The notes below the pieces were generated by a model. The model was not told where the DNA came from. It did not search any database and was given only the letters and a program-made list of their open reading frames with translations. Of a stretch of DNA of 26,960 nt, positions 1 to 10,002 are shown one piece after another. This DNA is from F1-20-MAGs119 sp040401695 (GTDB lineage Bacteria > Actinomycetota > Acidimicrobiia > Acidimicrobiales > Ilumatobacteraceae): assembly GCA_040401695.1 (NCBI GenBank), contig JBBANY010000027.1:1-26960 (forward strand), given 5' to 3'. A program made the translations under genes and the position numbers. Within the stretch, counting starts at the first letter, position 1, and every line of letters begins with the position of its first letter.

Positions 1-613
1 GGTCGGTGCCTTCGCGGGTGCGCTCACCGACGCCGGCGAACACCGACACGCCACCGTGCTTGGAGGCCACGCGGTTGATCATCTCGGTGATGAGAACGGT
101 CTTGCCGACGCCTGCACCACCGAACAGACCGATCTTTCCACCGGCGAGGTACGGGGTGAGAAGGTCGATGACCTTGATGCCCGTTTCGAACATGCGCTTC
201 GAGGGCTCGAGGGTGTCGAACGCCGGAGCAGAACGGTGGATCTCCCAACGCTCGACATCGGCGAAGTCCTTCGGGTCGGCGTCGAGCACGTCGCCCCACA
301 CGTTCCACACGTGACCGAGTGTCTTCGGGCCCACCGGCACCGAGATGCCGCGACCGGTGTTGCGCACGGGCGTGCCGCGCTTCAGACCGTCGGTCGGCTT
401 CATGCACACCGCACGCACGCGGCTGTGGCCGAGCTGCTGTGCCACCTCGGCGAGAATGATGTTCGGCTTGCCGTCGACGTCGACGGTGAACTCGAGCGCC
501 GTGTTCAACTCGGGCAGTGAGCCACGAGGGAACTCGACGTCGATCACCGGTCCGGCGATCGCTACGACGCGGCCGTCCTTCTGGTCGGTGGGGTTGCTTG
601 CTGTCATAGTCAT
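1..613 (-). CDS. atpD: F1 ATP synthase beta subunit, 5' part (3' end off window)
   Basis: Catalytic beta subunit of the F1 head, which binds ADP and phosphate and makes ATP on the cytoplasmic side. The visible 204 residues hold the N-terminal beta-barrel (about 14-90) and the start of the nucleotide-binding domain with the P-loop GGAGVGKT at residues 165-172, followed by the conserved GVGERTREG motif at 194-202. The start at 613 is chosen because AGGAG stands 8 bases upstream; a second ATG two codons later (607) is less well placed. It follows atpG after 15 bases and is the last visible gene of the ATP synthase operon. The remainder, and presumably atpC (epsilon), lie beyond the left edge. 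Identity is certain from sequence and context. Confidence 0.98.
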   Translation of the reverse strand, partial: MTMTASNPTDQKDGRVVAIAGPVIDVEFPRGSLPELNTALEFTVDVDGKPNIILAEVAQQLGHSRVRAVCMKPTDGLKRGTPVRNTGRGISVPVGPKTLGHVWNVWGDVLDADPKDFADVERWEIHRSAPAFDTLEPSKRMFETGIKVIDLLTPYLAGGKIGLFGGAGVGKTVLITEMINRVASKHGGVSVFAGVGERTREGTD

Positions 614-628
614 GTCAGTTTCTCCTGC

Positions 629-1588
629 TCAGACTCGATCGCTGGTTACGAATGGGTTGTCACCGGCGACGAAGTCATCGTCGTCGCCGGATCCGAGGGC
701 TTCTGCTCCACCGACGATTTCCATGATTTCGGTGGTGATGGAGTCCTGACGGGCGCGGTTCATGACGCGGGTCAGGTTCTTGATGAGTTCTTCTGCGTTG
801 TCGGTGGCCGACTTCATGGCGCGCTGACGGAATGCGTGCTCGGATGCTGCGGCATTGAGAAGCGCGGCGTACGTGCGGGCCTCGACGTAACGCGGCAACA
901 ACGTTTCGAGAATCGCCGACGGATCGGGTTCGTACTCGTAGTCGCCCGATGCTCCGGCCGCGTCGTGGGCATCGCCGTCGGCGTCGGCCTTCACGAGTTC
1001 GCCGCCGAGCGGGACGAGCGGACGACGAACGACTTCCTGGCGACCGGCCGACACGAAGCGCGTGTAGACGAGTTCCACCCGGTCGACTTCGCCACGCAGG
1101 AACATCCCGACGACGAACTGGCCGATGGCCACTGCGTCAGAGTGCGTGGGGTTGTCGGAGAATCCAGAGAACGGCTGGGTGATGTTGTAACCGCGGAAGC
1201 GGAGGTAACCCTCGGCCTTGCGTCCGACGGGAACGATCATGTAGTTCTTCCCTGCGGCGACGTCCTTGCGAACCTCACCCTCGGTTGCGCGGAGCACACC
1301 GGAGTTGTATCCACCGCACAGACCGCGGTCAGCGGTGATGGCGACGTAGCACGTGGTCTTGACTTCGCTGCGGCCCTGGAGGAACGGCGACTGGCTGACA
1401 GCGCCACCTTCGGACAGGTGCTTCACCACTTCTGTGATCTTCTCGCTGTAGGGAACGGCGGCTGCCACGCGCTGCTGAGCCTTCACGATGCGCGACGCAG
1501 CAATGAGCTCCATCGCGCGCGTGATTTTCTTCGTGGCCTGCACCGAGCGGATTCGCCCGCGCAGAATTCGTTCCTGACCGCCAGCCAT
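629..1588 (-). CDS. atpG: F1 ATP synthase gamma subunit
   Basis: Central rotor stalk of F1, coupling c-ring rotation to catalysis. The N-terminal helix GRIRSVQATKKITRAMELIA (11-30) and the C-terminal helix with ATDNAEELIKNLTR (261-274) followed by ITTEIMEIVGGAEAL form the expected antiparallel coiled coil, and the DRGLCGGYN motif is at 87-95. At 319 residues it is longer than the usual 285-305. The excess is an acidic, low-complexity loop at about 199-222 just before the LLPRY segment, plus an acidic tail (GDDDDF, 301-306). The start is supported by GGAG 8 bases upstream, inside the end of atpA; the gap to atpA is 5 bases. Confidence 0.97.
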   Translation of the reverse strand: MAGGQERILRGRIRSVQATKKITRAMELIAASRIVKAQQRVAAAVPYSEKITEVVKHLSEGGAVSQSPFLQGRSEVKTTCYVAITADRGLCGGYNSGVLRATEGEVRKDVAAGKNYMIVPVGRKAEGYLRFRGYNITQPFSGFSDNPTHSDAVAIGQFVVGMFLRGEVDRVELVYTRFVSAGRQEVVRRPLVPLGGELVKADADGDAHDAAGASGDYEYEPDPSAILETLLPRYVEARTYAALLNAAASEHAFRQRAMKSATDNAEELIKNLTRVMNRARQDSITTEIMEIVGGAEALGSGDDDDFVAGDNPFVTSDRV

Positions 1589-1593
1589 CTAGA

Positions 1594-3186
<1,593 letters not shown>

Positions 3187-3216
3187 GTGTGTTCCCTTCG
3201 TGAGACTTCGGCCGGC

Positions 3217-3741
3217 CTAGAGGCGGCTCTTCACTTGATCGAGGCGGGTACGGACGCTGCCATCGATGACCTCGTCGCCGACGGTGGCAATGAGCCCACC
3301 GAGGACGCTCGGGTCGACGACGACCTTCAAGTTGACCGACTTGCCGGTGGCGCGCTCGAGTGCGGCTGCCAGGCGGCTCTGCTGGTCGGCAGAGAGGGCG
3401 ACCGCCGAACGGACTTCGGCGACTTCCTTGTTCTGCGCGTTCGACGCGCGCTTCACGACCTTGTCGATGATGGCCGGAAGATCGCGTCCACGACCGGAGC
3501 CGATGACCAGGCCGATCAGTTGCGCGGTGGTGTTCGATGCCGAACCGACGAGGGCCTCGACGACGGCCTGACGGCGCGACGCGGGAATCGACTCGTCGGT
3601 GAGAGTCGCGCGCAGCGACTCGTTCGACTCGATCGCGCGAGCGACGACGTAGAGCTCTTTCTCGACGGCGTCGAGGTTGCCCTCGGCCGCTGCGATGTCG
3701 GCAAGCGCGCGTGCGTATGCCTCGATGCGTGCTTCGCTCAT
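3217..3741 (-). CDS. atpH: F1 ATP synthase delta subunit
   Basis: Stator subunit that ties the peripheral b stalk to the top of the F1 head (delta/OSCP family). It has 174 residues, the normal length for a free-standing delta. The N-terminal part begins EAYARALADIAA (7-18), as in OSCP proteins, and the C-terminal part has the family pattern VDPSVLGGLIATVGDEVIDG followed by RTRLDQVKSRL. The ATG overlaps the TGA of the upstream b gene by four bases (ATGA, 3738-3741), implying translational coupling. It is not fused to a b domain, unlike the b-delta fusion protein of mycobacteria. Confidence 0.96.
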   Translation of the reverse strand: MSEARIEAYARALADIAAAEGNLDAVEKELYVVARAIESNESLRATLTDESIPASRRQAVVEALVGSASNTTAQLIGLVIGSGRGRDLPAIIDKVVKRASNAQNKEVAEVRSAVALSADQQSRLAAALERATGKSVNLKVVVDPSVLGGLIATVGDEVIDGSVRTRLDQVKSRL

Positions 3742-4280
3742 CGTGCACCTCCGACCGAGCTGATGAAGCCCTCGATGAGTTCCTGCTTGGTTCCGTCGTT
3801 CAGTGCGGCCGAAACGGCGTTCTGTGCGGCGACCGAGGCGATCTGCGCGATCTGCGCACGCAGTTCATCGCTCGAACGCGAGCGTGATGCGGCAATGTCG
3901 GCTTCGGCCTTGGCTTCGAGATCGGCGACCTCGGCTGCGATCCTCGCGCGACCCTCGGACACCACGGTGGCTGCCTGCTGATCGGCCTCGGCGAGCAAAC
4001 GTGCTCGCTCGGAAGCAATGTCGCCAACCGCCTTGCGGATGTTCGAGGCCTCGGCCTCGGCCGCCGAGCGGGTGTTCGCTGCGTTGTCGAGTTCTTTCTG
4101 GATTCGCTCGGTACGCGCGGCAAGGGCCTTCTTCGCCGCCGGAAGCGCAAACTTGTACAGCGCGGCGAAGATGATCAGTGCTGCGATACCGCCGTAGATG
4201 ATTTCCGCGGTTTCGGGCAACAACCAGTGGTGTGTCTGCGACGGGTCTTCGGCTGCGAGGAGGTGGAGAAATCTCATCAT
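3738..4280 (-). CDS. atpF: Fo ATP synthase b-type subunit (second copy)
   Basis: Peripheral stalk subunit with one membrane anchor and a long cytoplasmic coiled coil. It has 180 residues. A short N-terminus is followed by a membrane segment (about 26-46, IIYGGIAALIIFAALYKFAL) and then an Ala/Glu/Arg-rich helix with strong heptad character (about 48-150), as in b subunits. It lies directly after another b-type gene; the two overlap by four bases (ATGA at 4277-4280), and this one overlaps atpH the same way. Two adjacent, unequal b genes suggest a b/b' heterodimeric stalk. Which should be called b and which b' cannot be decided from sequence alone. Confidence 0.93.
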   Translation of the reverse strand: MMRFLHLLAAEDPSQTHHWLLPETAEIIYGGIAALIIFAALYKFALPAAKKALAARTERIQKELDNAANTRSAAEAEASNIRKAVGDIASERARLLAEADQQAATVVSEGRARIAAEVADLEAKAEADIAASRSRSSDELRAQIAQIASVAAQNAVSAALNDGTKQELIEGFISSVGGAR

Positions 4281-4888
4281 CGGGCTCCTGTGCTCTGCAT
4301 CGCCTGTGCGACTGCCTGGGTGACCACCGAGTTGTCGGCCTGCTTGCCCACCGCGATCGACGTTGCCGTTGCGGTGACGCTGGTGACCGCGGCGCTGATC
4401 TGGTCGCGGGCCGCTGCACGCTCGGCAGCAGCTGCTGCCTCGGCCTCGGCCTTCTTGGCCGCAATACGCTGGTTCGCTGCCGCGATTGCCTCGCCGCGTT
4501 CGCGGTCGAGAGTCACGCGCGCCGCGTCGACACGCTTGGCGGCTTCAGCACGCACCTCGACGAGAGCGGCCTCGTACTTGGCAACTTCCGCCCGGGCGTC
4601 TGCCTTGGCGGCGTCGGCCCCTTCGAGGTCGGCACGAATGCCGTCGTAGCGCTCGGCCATGCCCTTGCGAACCTTCGGCACGAGGAACAGACGCATGATG
4701 ACGAGGAACACGAGGAACGACCCGAAGCCCCATGCGAGTTCTTTCAACTCGGGGGAAATCGGGTTGGGCCCCATGTCCTTCGGTTCGGCGCCCTCTTCGG
4801 CTCTGGGTGCGGCGGCCACGCCTTTTTCGGAGGCGAGCCTCACCGACACCACGGATCCACCCGAGAGGGTGACTACTGCGGTTGCCAT
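4277..4888 (-). CDS. atpF: Fo ATP synthase b-type subunit (first copy, b/b')
   Basis: First of two consecutive b-type stalk subunits, 203 residues. Residues 1-45 are a longer N-terminal extension than in the second copy. A hydrophobic segment at about 52-70 (WGFGSFLVFLVIMRLFLV) is followed by the PKVRKGMAERYDGI turn typical of b subunits and a long charged, Ala-rich coiled coil. AGGAG is five bases upstream of the ATG at 4888. It follows atpE after a 74-base spacer in which I see no other signal. The overlap with the next b gene and matching architecture support co-assembly of the two proteins. Confidence 0.92.
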   Translation of the reverse strand: MATAVVTLSGGSVVSVRLASEKGVAAAPRAEEGAEPKDMGPNPISPELKELAWGFGSFLVFLVIMRLFLVPKVRKGMAERYDGIRADLEGADAAKADARAEVAKYEAALVEVRAEAAKRVDAARVTLDRERGEAIAAANQRIAAKKAEAEAAAAAERAAARDQISAAVTSVTATATSIAVGKQADNSVVTQAVAQAMQSTGAR

Positions 4889-4962
4889 GTGTACTCCTGA
4901 TCCTGCTCGTGCAGGGCGATTGCGTTAACGGTCAGTGGATTGCGGCTGCTCGACGTTCGCGA

Positions 4963-5247
4963 TCAGGCGAACTTGAGCAGAATGAACACGACGAAGCCGA
5001 TGAGGGCGAGTGCCTCGGTGAAGGCGATGCCGAGGAACATGGTCGTACGGACCATGCCGGCTGCCTCAGGCTGACGCGCCATCGCCTCGACGGCCTTGCC
5101 GACGAGGTAACCGATGCCGATGCCTGGTCCGATGGCCGCGAGGCCGTAGGCGTAACCAGCCGAAGCGGCTGCTGCCTGGTTCTTCGCGTCAGCGGGATCG
5201 ACCGCTGCTTCGGTCGCCTTGGCGACAATCTTGGCAAGTGCTTCCAT
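4963..5247 (-). CDS. atpE: Fo ATP synthase c subunit (proteolipid)
   Basis: Subunit of the ion-carrying c-ring: a two-helix hairpin in the membrane. The first helix contains the glycine motif GPGIGIGYLVG (40-50), the polar loop ARQPE is at 57-61, and the second helix carries the ion-binding carboxylate Glu78 in FTEALAL. The usual sodium-type ligand set (Gln in helix 1, Glu-Ser in helix 2) is not evident, so proton coupling is more likely; this is inference. At 94 residues it is longer than the common 70-85, because some 25-30 mostly Ala-rich, charged residues precede the first helix. The start is fixed by AGGAG 8 bases upstream of the ATG, and no alternative start exists before the glycine motif. 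Confidence 0.96.
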   Translation of the reverse strand: MEALAKIVAKATEAAVDPADAKNQAAAASAGYAYGLAAIGPGIGIGYLVGKAVEAMARQPEAAGMVRTTMFLGIAFTEALALIGFVVFILLKFA

Positions 5248-5295
5248 TTTTCTTTCTCCTGGTGATGATGATGAATAGGGAGACCGTTGCGACGA

Positions 5296-6054
5296 TCAGT
5301 GTTCGGGGTGGACCGCTCCACCGATGTACACAGCCGTCAGAATCGTGAAGATGTAGGCCTGAAGGAAGGCCACGAGAACTTCGAAGCCGGTGAGGAAGAT
5401 CAACATGAACATCGGCAACACACCGAAGGGAATGAGGATCTTGTCCTTGGCCTGAAAGAGCGACTCGGAGAGAAGCGCGAACGTCACGAGAAGAATGTGA
5501 CCCGCGAGCATGTTGGCGAAGAGTCGCACTGCGAGCGAGAAGGGGCGCACGATGATCGCCGAGATGAACTCGATCGGAGTCACGAGAACGTAGAGAGCCT
5601 TCGGCACTCCCGGCGGGAAGAGCACGGACTTGAAGTAGCCGCCGAATCCCTGGTGTTTGATGCCCGCGCCGTTGTAGACGACCCACACCATCAATGCGAG
5701 CGCTGCGGGAATCGCCATACGCGCGGTCGCCGGCATCTGGAAGAACGGAATGATGCCGGGCACGTTGCAGAGATAGATGAACAAGAACAGCGTGAGAAGG
5801 AACGGCGTCCAGCCGAGACCGTCACGACCCATCGTCTGCATGATGACGCCGTTCTCGATGAACTCGACCGACGTCTCGGCGAGGTTGCGCGCACCGCGCG
5901 GTGCCTTGCGCGCGTCGGCGCGTGCGGCCAACGTGAAGATCGTGCAGCCAATGATCGTCGCAAGCACGGCGATGATGGCGATCTTGTTGAACGATGGTGC
6001 GACATCCTGCCAGCGCAGAATGGCGTTGATGGGCGGGAACTCGAGTGCGATCAC
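5296..6054 (-). CDS. atpB: Fo ATP synthase a subunit
   Basis: Membrane stator subunit that forms the ion half-channels against the c-ring. It has 252 residues with five or six hydrophobic segments. The essential arginine is Arg177 in SLAVRLFANMLAGH (173-186), and the last helices carry the conserved FLTGFEVLVAFLQAYIFTIL segment. The GTG start at 6054 is preceded by AGGA with a 7-base spacer. It lies 52 bases after the atpI-like gene and 48 bases before atpE, in the usual operon order. Confidence 0.97.
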   Translation of the reverse strand: MIALEFPPINAILRWQDVAPSFNKIAIIAVLATIIGCTIFTLAARADARKAPRGARNLAETSVEFIENGVIMQTMGRDGLGWTPFLLTLFLFIYLCNVPGIIPFFQMPATARMAIPAALALMVWVVYNGAGIKHQGFGGYFKSVLFPPGVPKALYVLVTPIEFISAIIVRPFSLAVRLFANMLAGHILLVTFALLSESLFQAKDKILIPFGVLPMFMLIFLTGFEVLVAFLQAYIFTILTAVYIGGAVHPEH

Positions 6055-6106
6055 GTTTGTTTCCTAACTCTCTCGTCCTGTGCTCTTTCGTTTTCGCGTG
6101 CGTATG

Positions 6107-6571
6107 TCAGACGTGGTCTTGTGCGTGGGGGTTGGGCTTCGGCTTCAAGCCCGGGAACGCCAGTGTTGCCGATACGTGGCGCAACTCCCAAAACAAGAGC
6201 CCGAGGTGCGTCACGATGATGGTGAATCCGAGCGCCGGAAGCGAAACCCAGCTCGCATCCCGCACGAGAATCACGGCAAGAAAAATGATGCCGAGGCGCA
6301 GCAAATACCCGAAGAGGACTGCCCCCATCATCAGCGCGAGCGAGATGCGCGCGGTCAGCGAGATAAGGCCCGCAGCCAGCGCGAAATTCACGAAAACGAG
6401 GGCCATGCCATAGAGGCACCCCAGCGCTCCGTCGGCGCCCCAGATGAATCCGGCGACTGCGACCAGGACGGGAACTGCGAAAGAACCCCGCTTCAGCATG
6501 TGGCGTGTGACCTGTGCCTCAGGAGCGGGCCCCTCGAAGCGGGTCGTCAGCGGGTTTGCCGGCGCGTTCAT
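6107..6571 (-). CDS. atpI: ATP synthase subunit I-like membrane protein
   Basis: Small membrane protein of the ATP synthase I family, thought to help c-ring assembly or ion supply. The chosen ATG at 6571 overlaps the TGA of the preceding gene (ATGA, 6568-6571) and gives 154 residues with four predicted membrane segments between about residues 30 and 135; the reading frame stays open further upstream, but that part lies inside the preceding gene. The second pair of segments (ISLALMMGAVLFGYLLRLGI and the following one) resembles this family. Sequence conservation in the family is low, so position (immediately before atpB, after an atpZ-like gene) carries much of the weight. Confidence 0.8.
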   Translation of the reverse strand: MNAPANPLTTRFEGPAPEAQVTRHMLKRGSFAVPVLVAVAGFIWGADGALGCLYGMALVFVNFALAAGLISLTARISLALMMGAVLFGYLLRLGIIFLAVILVRDASWVSLPALGFTIIVTHLGLLFWELRHVSATLAFPGLKPKPNPHAQDHV

Positions 6572-6906
6572 TTGCGCACTTCCCCGCTCGAGTGCTGATG
6601 GGCCGATGCACCCCGGGCCCGTTCTGCCTCGAGGTTGCGCATGCGGGCGTCGTAGCCGTACCACACGCGCACGAACTGTCCGACCGCGCAGAAGATCGTG
6701 AGCGCGATCATGAAAACGGGGGTGGTGCCGAGCAGCCAGTCGAGGCCGGCGCCGATGCCAAAAAAGACGAGGAGGCCGATCGCGATCTCCGCCCCCTGCC
6801 CCAATCCTTGGTCGCCGGCAGAGGCCGATGCCTTGCTGGTTCGCGCGGCGCTACGGATGCGTTCGGGATCGGGGAGAAGTTTCATCGGGGGTGTCGACCG
6901 GTGCAC
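6568..6906 (-). CDS. AtpZ/AtpI-family small membrane protein
   Basis: First gene of the ATP synthase group proper: 112 residues from the GTG at 6906, or 105 from the ATG at 6885. Neither has a convincing ribosome site at normal spacing, so the start is uncertain. It has two hydrophobic segments (about 38-57 and 62-82) with the pattern GLLVFFGIGAGLDWLLGTTP, which fits the AtpZ/AtpI family, and a polar C-terminal tail. AtpZ proteins form a membrane complex with AtpI in some bacteria and have been linked to Mg2+/Ca2+ supply; whether that holds here is inference. It follows the WecA-like gene after 47 bases and overlaps the atpI-like gene by four bases. Confidence 0.72.
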   Translation of the reverse strand: MHRSTPPMKLLPDPERIRSAARTSKASASAGDQGLGQGAEIAIGLLVFFGIGAGLDWLLGTTPVFMIALTIFCAVGQFVRVWYGYDARMRNLEAERARGASAHQHSSGEVRK

Positions 6907-6953
6907 GCAGCGGGGGTGGGCGGTCCACCTCCGCTTGTGAAACCTTTAGCAAT

Positions 6954-8135
6954 CTAGGCGTTCGAATCAGAGGCTGCCAAGTTGGAGGGGCCGTCGTCGT
7001 TGGAGGAGTCATCGTCGCCCTCGAGTTCCCTGCGGCGCCGCACGCTGGGATGCAGCACGGTGTAGAGGCCGAGCGCCAGCGCGGCGACTCCGAAGGGCGC
7101 AATGTTTCCACCCGAGGTCGAAATCGCCGGATACAGCGCCATGCCCGAGAGAAGCGCCGTCCACAGCCAGAGAATCAGCACGCTGCGGCGCTGGCCATGG
7201 CCGAGGTTCATCAGACGATGGTGCAGGTGGCCCTTGTCGGCGGTGGCGAAACTCTGACGTTTGTATGCGCGACGAACGATCGCGAACGCAACGTCGAAAA
7301 TCGGCACACCGAGAATGAGCAAAGGAATGAACAGCGGTGCGAGGAAGAAGTAGGTCTGGCTGCTGTAGTCCTGGGTTGCAGGGTCGGCACGTCCCCCGAC
7401 GACGCTCGTCGAGACCGCGAGCATGAGACCGAGCAACAACGCACCGCTGTCCCCCATGAAGATCTTCGCCGGATTGAAGTTGTGCGGCAGAAAGCCGACG
7501 CATGCACCGCACGTGATCGCGGCAACCAGCGGGCCGATGTTCGGCTCGGCAAGAAGACCGAGGTCGCCGAGATGCCTGCTGTACACGAAGAAAGCCGCCG
7601 ACGCGATGGCCACGATCCCGGCGGCGAGACCGTCGAGACCGTCGATGAGGTTGATCGCCTCGGTCATCACGAGCAACCACAGAATCGTGACGAGGGGAAT
7701 CCAGTCGTTCGACAACACGAAGACGTCGAAGTAGGGAACGCGGAAATAGAACATCGTGACGCCCGCCCACACGAGCACCGCGCCGGCAACGACCGTGCCC
7801 GCCACCTTTGCGGGCGCCGAAATTTCGCGAATGTCGTCGACGAGGCCTAGACCGCAGATGAACACCGCCGCAATGACGACGCCGAGTGTTTCGGAGTTGC
7901 CGCGGAACAGCGGGTTGAACCTGTCCATCTGCCACGCGAGCAAGAGCGCCACGAGGATGCCGACGAGCAACGCAATCCCGCCGACATCGGGTGTCGGTGT
8001 CGAGTGAACCTTGCGGGGATCGGGCTGGGCCATCCACCGGCGCCGCTCGGCAAGCCGCATCACGACCGGGGTCGTCGCGAACGTTGCGAGAGCCGCCGCA
8101 ATCGCGACGACGACGTAGCCGGTGGTGTCGCCCAT
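6954..8135 (-). CDS. wecA: WecA/TagO-type polyprenyl-phosphate sugar-1-phosphate transferase
   Basis: Integral membrane enzyme of the MraY/WecA superfamily that transfers a HexNAc-1-phosphate (GlcNAc in characterised WecA) from a UDP-sugar to polyprenyl phosphate, starting a lipid-linked envelope glycan. It has 393 residues and about ten hydrophobic segments. The superfamily motifs are present in order: LVDD (98-101), NLIDGLDG (162-169), GDSGA (228-232) and the cytoplasmic HLHHRL (303-308) that distinguishes WecA/TagO-like enzymes from MraY. The C-terminal 30 residues are acidic and probably disordered. In Mycobacterium the equivalent gene (rfe) likewise lies directly upstream of atpI and starts the arabinogalactan linker. 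Here it may pair with the galactan genes at the right end of the window. Confidence 0.92.
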   Translation of the reverse strand: MGDTTGYVVVAIAAALATFATTPVVMRLAERRRWMAQPDPRKVHSTPTPDVGGIALLVGILVALLLAWQMDRFNPLFRGNSETLGVVIAAVFICGLGLVDDIREISAPAKVAGTVVAGAVLVWAGVTMFYFRVPYFDVFVLSNDWIPLVTILWLLVMTEAINLIDGLDGLAAGIVAIASAAFFVYSRHLGDLGLLAEPNIGPLVAAITCGACVGFLPHNFNPAKIFMGDSGALLLGLMLAVSTSVVGGRADPATQDYSSQTYFFLAPLFIPLLILGVPIFDVAFAIVRRAYKRQSFATADKGHLHHRLMNLGHGQRRSVLILWLWTALLSGMALYPAISTSGGNIAPFGVAALALGLYTVLHPSVRRRRELEGDDDSSNDDGPSNLAASDSNA

Positions 8136-8188
8136 TCGCCTACGACACTAGAACTTTGCCCGCCGAGAACGTGACCGACGGGGTCGCC

Positions 8189-9490
8189 TCAAGCCGTGGC
8201 GTAGACGGGGAAACGAGCGCACAGCGCCGCTACCCGAGCGCGAACATCGGCGATGGCGGCCGCATCCGTACGGTTGCGCAGCGCGGTGGCGATGAGTTCG
8301 GCGATCTGTTCCATCTCGGCCTCTTTCATGCCCTGCGTCGTGACCGAGGGCGTGCCGATGCGGACACCGGAGGTGACGAACGGACTGCGAGGGTCGTTCG
8401 GGATGGTGTTCTTGTTCAGCGTGATGCCCGCTTCGTCGAGAACGAGTTGCGCTTCCTTGCCGGTGAGGTCGGCGTCGAAGGGCGTGAGGTCGACGACCAT
8501 CATGTGATTGTCGGTTCCACCCGAGACCAGACGGAAGCCCTGACGCGCGAGAGCACCCGCCAGCGCGCTCGCGTTCTTCACGATCTGGTGCGCGTACTCG
8601 CGGAACATCGGCGTGAGCGCCTCGCCGAATGCGATGGCCTTCGCTGCGATCGCGTTCTCGAGCGGGCCACCCTGCGTTCCCGGGAAAATGCCCTTGTCGA
8701 TCTTCTGGGCGTGCTCGGCCTTGCACAGGATGCAGCCGCCGCGCGGGCCACGCAGGGTCTTGTGCGTCGTGAAGGTGACGACGTCGGCATACGGCACCGG
8801 ATTCGGGTGTGCGCCGCCCGCGACCAAGCCCGCCAGGTGCGCGATGTCGAACATGAGAAGCGCCCCGACTTCGTCGGCGATCTTCTTGAACGGTTCGGGC
8901 TCGAGGCGACGCGTGTACGAAGTGGTTCCGGCAACGATCATCTTCGGTCGATGCTTCAGCGCCAGGTCGCGCACTTCGTTCATGTCGATGCGCTCTTCGC
9001 CACTCGACACCTTGTATGACACGAAGTTGTAGAGGATGCCACTCGCGTTGACGGGTGACCCGTGCGTGAGGTGGCCGCCGTGGTCGAGACTGAGACCCAA
9101 GACCGTGTCGCCCGGGTTCAGCAACGCGAGGTACACGGCCATGTTCGCGCTGGCGCCGGAGTGCGGCTGCACGTTGGCGTGTTCGGCGCCGAACAGTTGC
9201 TTGATTCGGTCGATGGCGATCGCCTCGATGTCGTCGACGACCGCGTTTCCGCCGTAGTAGCGCTTGCCCGGATAACCCTCGGAGTACTTGTTCGTCAGCA
9301 CCGATCCGGTTGCGCGCATGACGGCAGGCGACGTGAAGTTCTCGCTCGCAATCAGCTGCAGACCTGTCGTCTGACGCTCGACTTCGCGGTCGATGAGGTC
9401 GAACACTGGATCGTCGCCGCCGAGCTCGGATGCCCAATTCGCGGCGGCGGCATGGACGATGCCACGCAGGCTCTTCTTGGTTTGCGACAT
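8189..9490 (-). CDS. glyA: Serine hydroxymethyltransferase
   Basis: PLP enzyme converting serine and tetrahydrofolate into glycine and 5,10-methylene-THF, the main source of one-carbon units. It has 433 residues from the ATG at 9490, which has AAGGA six bases upstream; the frame stays open further upstream, but that part is rpiB antiframe. Key segments are LIASENFTS (46-54), SEGYPGKRYYGG (70-81), HSGASANMA (110-118), FDIAHLAGL (214-222) and the PLP lysine Lys244 in TTHKTLRGPRGG. It lies 35 bases after rpiB and 53 before the WecA-like gene. In Streptomyces, as I recall, a glyA gene occupies the same place before wecA and atpI. Confidence 0.97.
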   Translation of the reverse strand: MSQTKKSLRGIVHAAAANWASELGGDDPVFDLIDREVERQTTGLQLIASENFTSPAVMRATGSVLTNKYSEGYPGKRYYGGNAVVDDIEAIAIDRIKQLFGAEHANVQPHSGASANMAVYLALLNPGDTVLGLSLDHGGHLTHGSPVNASGILYNFVSYKVSSGEERIDMNEVRDLALKHRPKMIVAGTTSYTRRLEPEPFKKIADEVGALLMFDIAHLAGLVAGGAHPNPVPYADVVTFTTHKTLRGPRGGCILCKAEHAQKIDKGIFPGTQGGPLENAIAAKAIAFGEALTPMFREYAHQIVKNASALAGALARQGFRLVSGGTDNHMMVVDLTPFDADLTGKEAQLVLDEAGITLNKNTIPNDPRSPFVTSGVRIGTPSVTTQGMKEAEMEQIAELIATALRNRTDAAAIADVRARVAALCARFPVYATA

Positions 9491-9525
9491 GGGGGTTCCT
9501 TCGCGCCTTTCGGTCTTGACTCGTG

Positions 9526-10002
9526 CTACTTCGACTCTTGCTCTTCGATTTCCGCCAACTGGGCGACACGACGCTCGTGGCGGCCACCCTCGAAGTCGGT
9601 TGCGAGGAACGTCGTGACGATCTCTTCGGCGAGGCCGACACCAACGACTCGCGCACCCATCGACAAGACGTTGGCGTTGTTGTGGGAGCGCGCCATCTTC
9701 GCCGTGTAGAGGCAGTTGCACAGCGTGGCACGCACGCCCCGCACCTTGTTGGCCGCCAACTGTTCGCCCTGGCCACTGCCGCCGAGCACGATGCCAAGGT
9801 CGGCCTTGCCGTCACGCACCGCACGGCCGACGGCGGCGCAGATGGGCGGGTAATCGCAACTCTCCGTCGAATGCGTGCCGAAGTCCTCGACTTTGTGGCC
9901 TGCCGCGGAGAGGAACGCAATGAGGTGTTGTTTCAGTTCGAAGCCCGCATGGTCGGCCCCAATTGCGATGTGCGTGGCGCGGTGGGACGAAGACGTTGAC
10001 AC
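9526..10002 (-). CDS. rpiB: Ribose-5-phosphate isomerase B
   Basis: Interconverts ribose-5-phosphate and ribulose-5-phosphate in the pentose phosphate pathway (LacAB/RpiB family). With the GTG at 10002 it has 158 residues, the family norm. An in-frame ATG at 10038 would add 12 residues of no family resemblance and leave only 11 bases to the divergent gene, so it is second choice; neither start has a clear ribosome site. Motifs are IAIGADHAGFELK (12-24), CDYP (49-52), the loop GGSGQGEQLAANK (74-86) and SHNNANVLSMGAR. The position that is cysteine in E. coli RpiB is glycine here, while Glu80 matches the glutamate proposed as the base in the mycobacterial enzyme. Confidence 0.93.
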   Translation of the reverse strand: MSTSSSHRATHIAIGADHAGFELKQHLIAFLSAAGHKVEDFGTHSTESCDYPPICAAVGRAVRDGKADLGIVLGGSGQGEQLAANKVRGVRATLCNCLYTAKMARSHNNANVLSMGARVVGVGLAEEIVTTFLATDFEGGRHERRVAQLAEIEEQESK

